Below are positions 35,115-47,243 of a stretch of 64,000 bases of DNA, in pieces; position 1 is the stretch's first letter; every line of letters starts with the position of its first letter. The notes below the pieces were generated by a model. It ran no database searches and was not told where the DNA came from. It saw nothing but the letters and a program-made list of their open reading frames with translations. Location: NCBI GenBank assembly GCA_036873755.1, contig JAVTVY010045343.1:124001-188000 (forward strand), read 5' to 3'. The DNA comes from Hanleya hanleyi. Its lineage: Eukaryota; Mollusca; Polyplacophora; Lepidopleurida; Hanleyidae. The translations under genes were made by a program, and so were the position numbers.

Positions 35115-37468
35115 TGGGCTTTGTTGATGCGATTCATCTGACGGTTAATACATGATCTAATAGTGAAAGTTTTCAGCTGCAAGTGAAAATGAAATGATTT
35201 GGCAAGATTTGCGTGAATCCATCGATCCTAACACTGAACAGAGTGAAGCGACATTCTTATGTCGGCATTTCTCTTCTCGTCTTCAATTTATTTAATAGTG
35301 AATATAATGTAGCCTACTAAACACTTTCGTCTCTCATCGTGCATCATTCGGTAGTCCCGAGCGGGAGACCGATCTGCCACTGGAGATACCTGAGAAGTTG
35401 CGAATGATCGTGCATAGCATATTCTCTTGAAAAAGTTTGCCACAGTTTCGGTTGACCTTCTCAGTAGGACAGTAAATGATAGCAGATTTTAATATTCACA
35501 TTAACACTTAAACATTCAGTATCCAATAATCGAAAAGTGTATTGTTAAGTGTTACACGGACCTTTTCCTTCTTTCTATATTTTCAGTTTTACGGAATGGA
35601 AACTGAAAGTACGTTTACGGGAGCGGTGTCAAGCTCGTCATCTTTCTACTTTCGATTTCGCGACATGTAGATCTAAATGGTGAATTGTTACTCGGACCGC
35701 AAACACGCAGGATCTCGTTACCATTGTTAGATGTGTAATTAGATTGATTGTGTGTGTGTGAAATGATAGGAAGTAAAGAATAGTGCTTTTCTTTACCTTC
35801 CTTTACTCCCTTGACTCCTTCCAATCAACCCAATTGAACAATTAACAACGGTATCGAGCCCCGCTGCAGAAACACGTGTTTAGGTAAACTCCCACAATTA
35901 CAGAATAGGCCAAACATCATACACTATTTTCATGTCTTATACTGTGAAAAGGAAGGGGGGCATCAAAAGGATATCACAGCCTCAGAACTCAACAATGTGA
36001 TAACAGGAGTTACTGTCATAACAAAGACCAGTCATTTTCCAAATCACATTCACGACCTCTCCGAAAATTTTGAACGAGATTCCGCGAAGTCACCAAACCA
36101 GTCTGCTTCGTCACCCTTTCCCTGGCTCTTATTTTAAGCAGACCTCAAAAATGATAGTGACACAGAGCCCGCTTCCTCATTGCATTAGATTGTATACGTC
36201 CATACGTGAGATATACCAAATTGTGAAGCATCGAACTTTTTCAATTTCCAATAAAATATACTAGATGCATTTTCCGTCTCTCTCGTATTCGAGGAGCAGG
36301 GGTCCCCCATAATGCATTGCACTGGACAGGATCCGGTCAAGTTCACAAGATGAGAAAGATGTAAATACTATTGTTGTTGCTTCGACACATCTCTCCTCTA
36401 AAAATATATTTCATGCAGTATGCGAACACATTAAAATAGTAACGAACGCCGACTTCACGGGAAAGGACGTGACTGCGAGAGTGTTGAAAATTGGGGTCTT
36501 CATAAACCCAGAACCGGAACCTGTCCAGCGAGAGCGGAACGAGATTTGTAACGTCTGCTCGGTGAATGCAGATATACCCTTCCCGCCTCGATCAGAATCG
36601 TTGACGACTGGATGGCAAAACCAGCGCGCCACGTTTGTTTTGCCATATGCAGTTAGAGGTCACAAGTCTTGTCAATGGGAGACTGGTGCAAGGGTGGTAT
36701 GGAGTATACAGACCTTCAGTAGACTTTCACTCTATTGACGTTTTATCCCTCTTACATCAACTGATGAACTGTGAATTAACTACACATCTGCGGGCACCCA
36801 GACAAATCAAATCGCGACACAGATTTACTTGGGCATCTGCACCCCGGTTTATGAGTAGAGTGTGCGGTAACCGCTCGATAGCTGATTTAACATGTCGAAA
36901 CTCGTGTATCTTCGACAGCCAAAAACCATCAAAGGTCTTTCAACATGTGTTCAAATTGTCAGTTTTTGTGGGATAAAACCACAGATGCTTCTGATTGGCT
37001 AAAGATACTCGTATTGTACATGTATTGTAAATGTATGGCAAACACCAAGATTCCACATAGGCCATGGAACCATGGAACGCCAAAAACTCTTACTACAGTG
37101 GTGAATTAGGGGCTGTCAATCATACAGAATACATGAACTACATTCTCAAATATAACATCAAATATGGGACTCCAATTGTATGAGCCCTACCTCTTCGATC
37201 ACATCGACTTATACGTCAAATGAATGCAAATGTTACTTATAATTGCAAGCGTGAATCTTAGTGTTCAAATAATTGATAATATAACTGTTATATTCACATT
37301 AAATGCTAACCGTATATTAAATATAATTAAAGTGACGTTTTTATGTAGTGACGAGAGATGAAAAATGCATGCAATATATTTTATAGATGAATGATAAGAT
37401 AGATCCTCAACCACATGTATATGACAGTATCACACGGTACAACGTCCTGTTTAGCATAGTCCGAGCTG
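35115..37468. other. no gene recognised
   Basis: Overlapping frames at 36469-36976 on the plus strand reach 113 codons but match nothing I know. No RNA gene or mobile element is supported. Confidence 0.3.
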
Positions 37469-38037
37469 CCTATGACCCTACAGTCAATCGACGGATAATG
37501 TTTGAAAAATTGTCTGGCTGGGGTCATTATTCTCTCCCATACAAAAAAGCAAAATGGGAGTGACCACGGGGTCGCGCGACCTCACCCCAGTAAAAATTAT
37601 TTTAAAAAAAATATTCGGTCGTTCTAAAATACTCAACTCACATATATTTATTAATGAATAATTTCCCTTCATTGTCAGCCCAAAGTTAACAAGATTCTTC
37701 ACAAGATTTAGAGCTTTTAACTTCTACCTCATTCAAAACGGAAAACTGAGTCAGTTGTGGTTTCGTTGAAGCAAGTGAAATGAAGGTAAAGTTGTTAACA
37801 CTGTAATAGACGAAGAACGAAACGGATCATATTAAACTTGGTCTGACAATGAAGGGAAATTATTCACTAATAAATAATAGAACGGCCGAATATCTTTTTA
37901 AAGTTATTTTTACTGTGATGAGGTCGCGCGCCCCCGTTGTCGCTTCCATTTTGCTTGTTTTTTGTATGAGAGAGAACTTTGACCCTAACCAGACAATCTG
38001 TCAGATATTATCCGTCGTGTGACTGGAGGGTCATAGG
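37469..38037. mobile_element. long-TIR DNA element abutting the RT fragment
   Basis: Arms of roughly 230-250 bp (37469-37700 and 37795-38037) are inverted repeats. The outer ends are CCTATGACCCT/AGGGTCATAGG, with CGACGGATAAT and TTGTCTGGCTGG within. The interior has no transposase. A minimal relative with the same ACGACGGATAATAT..TTGTCTGG signature sits at 53214-53306. The right arm supplies the first ~20 codons of the open frame that runs into the reverse transcriptase. Confidence 0.75.
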
Positions 38038-38038
38038 A

Positions 38039-38710
38039 GGGTCATCCCATTCATGGGATGTTTCTTTGTTTATAGAGTTGCTTGAATTTCTCATTAAAAA
38101 TATCTATGTGAAATTTGGCAACACAATATATCAGCAGCATATAGGTATTCCAATGGGAACTAATTGTGCACCCCTGTTGGCTGACCTGTATCTGTTCTCT
38201 TATGAATATGACTATATGCAGGCGCTTTCAAAAACCAATCCATTCAAAGCCCGTTCCTTCTCATTCACCAAACGCTATATAGACGATCTTCTCGCTGTGG
38301 ATAATCGCTATATAAATGACGCAGTGAAGGATATATATCCTCCTTCACTGGATTTGAGGGAAACTACAGACAGCCCTACAGGCACATCATATTTAGATCT
38401 ATATCTCTATAAAAATGAAGTGGGCATTCTCTCTCGTCGACTTTATGACAAAAGAGATGATTACAATTTCGATATCGTAAACTATCCCTTTCTGGACAGT
38501 AATATTCCAGTGGGACCTGCATATGGCGTATACATATCTCGCTTAGTAGCATTTGCTAGATCCTGTGTTATATGTGATGATTTTAATCAACGTCACAAAA
38601 CATTGTTGCAGAAACTTATAAAACAGGGCTATTCCACCAAGCGCCTCCACTCAAAAGTTTCTCAAATTTGGCGATACATATCGCATGCTGATAGCAAAAT
38701 ACGAACGTAG
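38039..38710 (+). pseudogene. reverse transcriptase, 5'-truncated (Penelope-like or related retroelement)
   Basis: The frame encodes the RT palm: GIPMGTNCAPLLADLYLF (about 38135-38190), then FTKRYIDDLLAVDN with the catalytic YIDD (about 38265-38300), then the downstream TSYLDLYLY and YDKRDDYNFDIVNYPFLDS blocks. It ends naturally at a TAG at 38708. The fingers domain and any upstream ORF are missing: the frame has no ATG start, and its first codons belong to the adjoining TIR element. The IPMGTNCAPL type of RT is abundant in invertebrate genomes. I could not see a GIY-YIG endonuclease, so the clade is open. It copies its own transcript into DNA when intact; this copy cannot. Confidence 0.75.
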
Positions 38711-38744
38711 CGTGCAAGATCTATGGCGCTACGTTTCGTAACTT

Positions 38745-38856
38745 GTGTCTAATTCGCTTAACCCGGGGCTAGGGGCCGTATGAACCCATGTACTTCAAGA
38801 TCCTCATGGTACTCATATGAACAGGCACAATCAAAGCGTGACTGAGATACATCTTT
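38745..38856 (+). mobile_element. core-family module in the RT element's 3' UTR
   Basis: CTAATTCGCTTAACCCGGGG then CTAGGGGCCGT, a CATATGAACAGGCACAATC block and AAAGCGTGACTGAGATAC. It starts about 35 bp after the RT stop. This is the only core copy joined to coding sequence and shows the parent of the dispersed core family. Confidence 0.7.
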
Positions 38857-38965
38857 TTTTTAGATGACGACTCTATAACGAATATTATGGATTAAGAATA
38901 CTGATCAGCGATACGGATTTGATATTTTGGAACATCATGATGTCTTGCCGGCATCATTGAAAACT

Positions 38966-39143
38966 GTTGACCGCTTCTCTCTTGCAGGAAACAAGCCTAT
39001 GTTTATGTATACTATGATTGTCTTTTTGAATTTGGTGCTAATACTGTTATGTGGAAAATGGAATAGGTCTTTGGATTATGGACGCGGATATTCTCTAATG
39101 GACGACGGCTGGATTATGAATGACGGACTAGACGCTTGTAATA
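38966..39143 (+). mobile_element. RT element 3' tail (parent of tail family)
   Basis: This runs from GACCGCTTCTCTCTTGCAGG to GACGCTTGTA. It is the longest tail, joined upstream to the core module and RT, so 38039-39143 is best read as one element. A copy with the same left extension lies inverted at 39601-39770. Confidence 0.75.
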
Positions 39144-39600
39144 GGAAGCTCGGACTATATGTTTCGCGTTGATATATATATATAGCCTACTCCACTCCGT
39201 GTAGTAACGGATGATGCTGATTGGCCAAGACCTATGCGCACAAAGCAATCAAAGGGTGTATCTGACAGCAGGATGTATACGATCTGATGCCATGATTATG
39301 GTCAAATTCACGAACTCACATTTCCTCTTCTGAATTTTTAACTGGACCAACTGTAGTACTGGAGAGACGTTAGTCAACTTTCATTCACGGATATACAATT
39401 GATTTTCACTCTATTTTGTGCAATATTCCATCTAAAGTATACAGTAGAATATAGAAGTAGATAACATCTGAGATATTCCACGTAGGAATTGGACGCACAT
39501 TTGACTCATCTAGCCAGTCGAGCCGGAAAAATAGCAGTTCACGGTGGTAAACAATGATGGAATTTTTTGTTTGTCATATGCTGACACGCACGTGCAAACG
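39144..39600. other. spacer between inverted tails
   Basis: This 457-bp spacer separates the two inverted tails. It begins at a TATATATATA run after the first tail. No coding content. Confidence 0.4.
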
Positions 39601-39770
39601 ATAATTACAAGCGTCTAGTCCGTCATTCATAATCCAGCCGTCGTCCATTAGAGAATATCCGCGTCCATAATCCAAAGACCTATTCCATTTCCATATAACA
39701 GTATTAGCACCAAATTCAAAAAGACAAAAGTATACATAAACATAGGCTTGTTTCCTGCAAGAGAGAAGCG
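39601..39770 (-). mobile_element. retroelement 3' tail, inverted partner
   Basis: It starts at TTACAAGCG and extends to GAGAGAAGCGGTC, matching 38966-39143 in reverse over its full length apart from a few bases (a 5-bp deletion near AAAAAGACAAAAG). The pair could fold into a ~170-bp stem. Confidence 0.8.
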
Positions 39771-41224
39771 GTCACGATAGATTGTCAACCCACTCTGGGC
39801 AATTTCTTCACAGGTAACTGATTAGTATTAATATCCATTAAACTTCTAAAAATATCAAAATGAGTATTAATCTTCATAAAAGTGCCTGCATCCAATCTTG
39901 AGGTATCAGACCTGATTTTGTTTGCTGAAAAAAAAAGCCTTTTACTCAAGCCCGGCTTTGGAAAGGGCCTGGCGTAGTCATGCCGTACCTAAGTGACATG
40001 TATTTTCAGTAAACAATCACGTGACCTAGCTATTGACTCAATGCCGTTCTTGACTCTGCGAAAGTACTTAAAAATGAATGTGAAAACGAGAAGTGGATAC
40101 TGTATTATTCGTTATGAGATATATATTATTGGATCGATAATCCATTGCTCACCAAATAAACCAAACGTGCAGGTTGAGCCGTTGTTTTCCTTATCCATGA
40201 ATCGGTTCGTCTGTTTACCAGGAAATAGTAGTAGGTTTTATCGAAAACGATGAGGATCACCTAGCTACGAAATGTAGCGCTCTATCATCTGCGGAGGGTA
40301 GAGATTTACACAAACTGCATCGTCGCGCGGACAACGCCTTTCCCCTGCCTATTCTCTCCAGGTCTGTCCATTGCATACAACGAAGCTTGTGTCTCTATAG
40401 GTCCCACAAATACGAGGTGGCCAATCAACATTTTCCGTTTAGATCGCCTGTGGCACGTGACTAAAATTTATATTATTTGTTCGGCAGGAACATGCAAGCG
40501 CTCTGCGTGTTATATCATAATTGCAATCGTAGCGTATAAGATAGTGGCCTTTGATTGGTCGTATTGATGATCACGAGGTTCGAGAGGCGCGACGTAAACG
40601 TGCGATTTTTACAAAATCACACCCATCTTTAATTAGTATGCATTTGTCAACCCACCAGCAGCCATTTTCTACTGTCTTCCACTCCGGGCAACCTGTAACC
40701 ATCTCGGTCATCTATACACGGTAAGACTGTGTATTCATTCTCAGTCTACTTTCGGCAACTATAACGGGGATTCCCACCGAAAACAACCCCACGTGATATT
40801 GTCAGCCAATCAAGTAAAATATACCGACGTAACCCGCCATTTTCGAGTCATGTGCTGTTCTACTTCTTCAAAATTACAGACCTACAACACCTCTTGAATG
40901 ATACGGAAGTTATTCATATCTGTATCTCTTGTAAGCCCAGGCAATATATGTTTCAGAAGTGGAATTGAAAACCTGTAATTTATCAGATTTCTCGAGTCTG
41001 TTCTCTGCCGGATGAAGGCCGAATAGAATCCGGTAAAGTACCGGATATCGCTCCGCGATAATGAAGACACACGATTCGCAAGCCATCTTATGGATGGCGA
41101 AGTGTACGCAAATGCCACTCCGGGCTGTCATGTGACATAGTTCAGCAATCCATGCAACCATCTCGATGGGGCATAATACTCTGTCAAAATGATTCAGGGA
41201 TTTTTCGAAATATGGATGTCGTCT
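39771..41224. other. no gene recognised
   Basis: The 40430-40850 part is less AT-rich with CCAAT-type motifs (CAGCCAATCAAG near 40803) and CCACGTGA, a promoter-like composition without a recognisable gene. A minus-strand 131-codon frame at 40910-41305 runs into the satellite and is not convincing. Confidence 0.35.
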
Positions 41225-42196
41225 AGTTGTGCAAGATACCTTTTCTGGTCCGATTCGAAAATCCAATATGGCCAACAGGCGGCCATCTTGGATTTCCCCA
41301 TCCAAATTTGTTATCGTGATTTCTCAGGAAGTACTGCAGGGATCTTTCTCAAATTTGGTACATAGGTTCCCCTTGGTCTAGTTGTGCAAAAAAACTTTTT
41401 CGGTCCGATTCGAAAATCCAATATGGCCACCATGCGCCCATCTTGGATTTCTCAATGTAATTTCTCAGGAAGTACTGCCTGGATCTTTCTCAAATTTGGT
41501 ACACAGGTTTCCCTTGTGGTCCAGTTGTGCAAGATACCTTTTCTGGTCCGATTTCAAAATCCAATATGTCCATCAGGTGGCCATCTTGGATTTTCCCATG
41601 AAACTTTGTTATTGTGACTTCTCAGGAACTACTGCATGGATCTTTGTCAAATTTGGTACACAGGTTACCCTTGTCATCTAGTTGTGCAAGATACCTTTCT
41701 GGTCCGATTCGCAAATCCGATATGGCCACCAGGCGGCCATCTTGGATTTTCCCATGCAAATTTTTTATCGTGATTTCTCAGGAAGTACTGCAGGGATCTT
41801 TCTCAAATTTGGTACATAGGTTCCCCTTGGTCTAGTTGTGCAAAAAAACTTTTTCGGTCCGATTCGAAAATCCAATATGGCCACCATGCGCCCATCTTGG
41901 ATTTCTCAATGAAACTTTGTTATCGTGATTTCTCAAGAAGTACTGCATGGATCTTCCTCAAAGTTGGTACACAGATTCCCCTTGTTGCCCAGTTGTGCAA
42001 GATACCTTTTTTGGTCCGATTCGAAAATCCATTATGGCCGCCAGGTGGCCGTCTTAAATTTCCCCTTGAAACATTGTTATCGTGAATTCTCAGGAAATAT
42101 TTCATGGATCTTTCTTAAATTTGGTACATAGGTCCCACATGGGGCCTATAGTTGTACAAGATACCTTTTTTGGTCCGATTCGAAAATCCAAGTTAC
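41225..42196. repeat. ~155-bp satellite, six to seven units
   Basis: The anchor GGTCCGATT recurs at 41247, 41402, 41545, 41701, 41856, 42013 and 42172. Steps are 155, 143, 156, 155, 157 and 159 bp. Each unit has GGCCACCAGGCGGCCATCTT, TCTCAGGAAGTACTGCA and AAATTTGGTACA. Divergence between units is moderate. Open frames on both strands are repeat artefacts. Confidence 0.9.
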
Positions 42197-44555
42197 GATT
42201 CAAATTAATACGGTATTCCCGAGTTGTGACGTTGCATCACAAGAGTCGGCGGATCAAACGGTGGGGCATATTCTATATATTGACTATAGAGAATATCCAT
42301 CCCTTCACCTTCCATATCAAGGAGTTCAAATAATTCGGAATTAAAATGTATTTCTTCAAATTTTAAATCGGTTTTCTTTAGTCCATGCAGTTGCAAGTGA
42401 ACTGCCCACCCTTTCTTCTGCCGGCGGGTCGGCTACATGAAGGGACGTCACTCTTGTGACACAACGTCACAACTCGACAACTGTAGACTAGGGCATGTTT
42501 CGATCCAAGGGAGACAATCAGGATTCAGACACTTTCGAAGTTTCAACATTATTGCGCGGACCGGATCCCTTCAGTATTATGTATTGTACCATCTTACTAT
42601 TTTCGAGCATGGTATCTTAAAAGAGATATCTCAAACTAGCCCAGTAAACAGCACAGAATTAGCATTCGTTCCTAATTATAACATCTTAAGTATGTTTCAT
42701 AGCTCATGCCAAAGTGTCAAAGAGATTTGTCTTCGCTTCCAGTACCCAATGATGACACGTGCAAAAAAATAAATAAAATAAAAATACTACAAAACGAAGA
42801 TGAAGGATCCTCCGTACATGTATATTCACTTTCAGACTAACTTTGCTCAGTTCTCTTGTACTATAACAACCGAGTACAGTTTCTAGAAATCTTGAAACTC
42901 CTGAAACTTAGAAAGATTATATCCTGGTGTTTTACTTTCGCTGCTAAACTATTCGCTGATACCGAATGTAAAATATTTAATCCAAGCACGCATAACAATA
43001 AAATATTAATGGATAGACCAATGAAATTTCATAGAAATCCGTGCGTTTCAACCCAATTCAAGTCCTTCAGTGGGAAGGTGAGGTCGGATGCACTGACTTC
43101 GCGGACCGCCTTTAAAGCTTCGGTGTTTTCTACATTTGGCTGGCTTATTGGATGTTTGATGGTAGATGAATGGGTTTATTTTCTCTTCAAATAGATTTTG
43201 TTTTAAACTATGTTTCCTTTATATTTATTAATGTACATGGTTGTTGAAAAGGTGCATGTTCATCTGCCACTGGGTATCGCACAAGTTATGGTGTTTTCGA
43301 ATCTGTTGGCACGGTCGCCATGGTCGCGGTGCTTAAGTGATCTGATTGGTCAATATGTGCAGGATGCCGCTGTGTTGTCGTTGACCGCGATACATTGCCC
43401 AAGCGTACCAGGGGCTATATCTAGGATAGAGATACCCCTGGTTTTAGCGAGGATGGCACCCTTGCTGTACACACGAAAGACGAGATATCAGACCCTCTGT
43501 ATAATTTAAATCTGGGTAAATATTCCACGAGTCAATTCTGTAGGACATTATTACATAAATACGTGTATTAATCCACCCTTTCTTGAAATACTTTATTTAT
43601 TAATTTCAACAATATTTCCACGACATAAATATCCTTTTACACATGCAGCTTAAACCGACAAAGTTACTCCCTTTGCCTTTCCAATAAGAGCGGTTGCCAT
43701 GTAAAATAATCGAGAATTCACCTATGCTTCGCCAACTGTTTTGTAACTCAATTCAACCATGCAATACGAGTGGTTTTCATTGATTATTTGTAACACTGTC
43801 CAAGTTTAGGAGTGCGCGTGTTCGCGGAGATTATTGAAAATCGATCACGCAATTGCGGATCACCCGCTGATCAGAAAAGCGCAATAATAAAGTTGATTAC
43901 GCCGACCATTTCAAGGACCTCGACAAGTGAAGTAATAAATATCCACAGCACTGTTGGAGAACTAGTAGTGGCAAGATTTTCTCCTTGGTGATACCGTATA
44001 CGACAGGGTTATAGGTGAGAATAACGTTAACAGAAGAGAACTGTAATCAGGCGAGGTGTGAGAAAGGCGGTTTCATAGGCCCCTCTCATCACCTATCGGG
44101 GAATTGTCAAGGTGATGTTATCCAGATAGCCTGGCTTATTTATGTTCTATCATAATCTGTTGTGTTGTTTTTTTTTGGGCAAAATTCTGTGAAAGGCATC
44201 ATAAGTTAAGTTTCAATTTCCTTAACCATGCAGCTAGGATTTTTGGTCCCATTCAGCTCACTATAATACTAATTCAACCTATTTGACCCCAAAATCCAAC
44301 ATGGCGTCCAATATCGCCGCCATATTCTTTAAAATTACAGCTTTCGCGCAACCTGCAGCATATTCTCATAGAGGATCGTATGAAAATTTCCGATTGGATC
44401 TCCTGGTTATATGAGGCGAAATATAGTGTGCATACTGAAGTAACTAAGCATTGAAAATTGTATAATTGAAGAATTCTAGGAATAATAAAATGCAAAGATA
44501 AATCTAAAATGGCATCAATGAAAAATCTGGAGATAATCGTTTTTACCCCTCGGCC
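42197..44555. other. no gene recognised
   Basis: Plus-strand frames of about 100-112 codons (42437, 42856, 43210) resemble no known family and lack matching splice or promoter context. Confidence 0.3.
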
Positions 44556-44870
44556 AACTTTGGCCTAGGGGTATTGTTGTCATCATGTACGGCTGTCCGT
44601 CCGTCCGTACGTCCGTGCGTCTGTACGTCCGTCCGTCCGTTACCGCGATATCTACAGAACCGTTTGATGCATGGCAACCAAACTTGTTACATCTATTTAT
44701 CTTCACGTAAATCAGAAGCCTTTCGAAAATGAGTCATCTCGGACAATATTTTGCAGAGTTATGCCCCTTTTTACAAATAAAAATCCATTTATGATTTGTT
44801 ATTGTGATAATTTCAGAACCGTTCCATATAACAACATCCTAACGTGATACAGTTGTTTCTCTTGACCTGA
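44556..44870. repeat. GTCC-rich dispersed repeat
   Basis: A run of GTCCGTCC/GTACGTCC (44588-44640) is followed by TACAGAACCGTTTGATGCAT and by TTTTGCAGAGTTATGCCCC. This layout is a very common dispersed repeat in molluscan genomes, recognised from general knowledge. The minus-strand open frame through it reads RTDVRTDG and is spurious. Confidence 0.65.
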
Positions 44871-45265
44871 ACTAGATGCCTATCGAAAATGGGTCGTGTC
44901 AGAAAGTATTTTGCAGAGTTATGCCCCTTGTCTAATAAAATCCACTAATTCCTATGTTAAGTTTGCATATAATTTCTATATCATGTTTGTATACTATCAC
45001 ATTTATTTATTGATTGGATGACTGATTTATTGATTTATTCTCTTACACAATGCGAAGAATGCCTGCAAATCTGTTTTGAAAATGACACTAGATGCCTATC
45101 GAAAATGAGTCGTGTCAGAAAGTATTTTGCAGAGTTATGCCCTTGTCTAACAAAATCCACTAATTCCTATGTTAAGTTTGCATATTATTTCTATATCATG
45201 TTAGTATACTATCACATTTATTTATTGATTGGATGACTGATTTATTGATTTATTCTCTTAGACAA
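44871..45265. repeat. 216-bp tandem duplication
   Basis: ACTAGATGCCTATCGAAAAT begins at 44871 and again at 45087. The following ~180 bp, through TTTATTGATTTATTCTCTTA, match closely. It extends the GTCC-rich repeat and again includes GCAGAGTTATGCCC. Confidence 0.85.
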
Positions 45266-45469
45266 TTTTTTTTTTCAAAGAAAGTGCACTTACAATACCA
45301 CGGGTAAATATTTCTTCACACAAGCCAATCAATTGGTAGAGACACCCTTACATTATAATAGCTGGGGTTCAGAGCCGCGGGGTTTCGATAGCGCAGCTTC
45401 ATGTTTTCTCCTCCCGTAAATGCAAAAAACAATCTATATGTCCGCCATCTTGAATTTTTCTTTTATTCC

Positions 45470-46540
45470 GCGCTGTGGATTATACGAACAGACCCAAAAT
45501 AGGCCCATAAATAGACAGATGCATCTATGTTGCGAATAAGCTTGGTTTTGATGAAGTTTTGCTTTCAGCTACTGTAAAGAAATCAATAATTTGAAATATA
45601 CGAGCAACATGAAAATTGTCTCAGATGAAGCCACATGGTTACCATTTTTAATTTAACAATTGTATCCTAAGCCGAAGATTATGCCAACAGAATAAAAATT
45701 GGGCATAACATGATAAGCTATGATGTGAATCTGCTCAATGTAAGAAAGTGTGTACTCTGACTAAATCTAAGACCCTGAATTACATGAGTAAAATAAACCA
45801 CACGATTTTTGGATGCCTCCGTATAGCCCTCATTTTGAATTTAACCATCATATTCAGATGAACACTACGCAAATAGATTCAAATTGCAGCAATGGGTTAA
45901 GCTATGGCATGAGACCCATCGGCTTCGATGAATTCGAACAACCAGCTATGAAGTATGCCTTGAATTATACGAGCAACATGGAAAAGCATGATTTTCAGCT
46001 GACCTCACATGGCTGTCATATTGAACCTGACCATCATATTTTGATCTTGGGGTATACAAATAGACCTAAAATGGGCGTAAGGTGCTGATTTGTCTTGTTT
46101 TGATACATTTGCACACTGAGCTAAGAATAATGCCGTGAACTTGTAAGAGTATAAATTTCAGATGACCCCACTTGGCCGCTATTTTGAATTTGACCATTAT
46201 ATCTTAATCTTAGAGATATGAAAATAGATTCAAAATGGATGTAACAGCGTTAGGCTATGATGCGAGACCCCTTGGTTTCGAGAAATTTGGACAATCAGCT
46301 AAGAATAATGCCTTGAACAAAACAAGCAGCATGGAAAAGTATGATATTCAGATGACCCAACAAGGATGCCATCTCCATTTTTATCTTGGAGATATACAAA
46401 TACATTTAAAATGAGCGTACGGTGCTAAGCTATGCTTATAGATTTCTCCGATCTGATAAATTGGCACAATGAGCTGAGAATAATGCCGTTTATGAACAAT
46501 ATGAAAAGGTATGAATTCAGTTGAATTCGCAGTCTGATTA
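45470..46540. repeat. highly diverged ~165-190 bp tandem array
   Basis: Related blocks (ACAAATAGACCTAAAATGGG-like) fall near 45487, 45871, 46057, 46221 and 46396, each preceded by CATATTTTGATCTTGG-like and GAGCAACATGGAAAAG-like text. Steps are about 165-190 bp, with one double-length gap. It is an old array with no coding capacity. Confidence 0.6.
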
Positions 46541-46588
46541 AAATTAGACCTAAATATCGTTGAGCGAAGCGACAGTTGATTCTTATTC

Positions 46589-47243
46589 TATAGTCTGTCT
46601 ATTTTAATTAGTCGTCTACTTTGGAGCTTGTCAATAATCAGCAGTTAACTCTGCATAAATTTTCTTTTTTGCATTGTGTAGAACAAACAGAAATCTACAA
46701 AACGACTGCCATTTCCCCGTGATATCGATCATATATCGCGTTTGAAATAACTTTTTAATTCTCTCCATATAAAACTCCAGTACAGTTGTTTCATGTACCG
46801 GGACTCAATTACATAGGGAGACGTCATAATGTATTCGTGCTGTCTAGCACAAAGGTCAACAATGCCTTGTATGGTCATATAGGTGTGGGCGGTTTATCAT
46901 TCGGCAATTTCACTGGGCATGGAATATGTGCGACACTCTCACGGACCGCCTGTTATTACTGTATTCGGCATTAATGACCTTTGTGCCAATGAGCATGAAT
47001 ACATTATGACGTCTCCCTATGTAATTGAGGCCCGGTGCATAAACAACTGTACTGGAGTTTTATATGGAGTGAATGATAAAGTTATTTCAAGCGTGATAGA
47101 TTATCGATATCACGGAGAAATGGTAGTCATTTTGTAGAGTTCAGTTTGTTCTACACGCTGCTAAAAAGAAAATTGTTGCAGGGTTAACTACTGATTTTTG
47201 GCAAGCTCCAAAGTAGACGACTAATTAAAATAGACAGACTATA
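46589..47243. mobile_element. 655-bp palindromic MITE-like element
   Basis: The ends TATAGTCTGTCTATTTTAAT and ATTAAAATAGACAGACTATA are perfect inverted repeats. The arms extend inward for about 290 bp, to a short centre near 46900. Terminal TA on both sides fits Tc1/mariner-type target duplication. No transposase. Confidence 0.8.

Noticed and set aside
41382..42131. Overlapping open frames of 60-99 codons
   Set aside because: They lie within the ~155-bp satellite and repeat with it.
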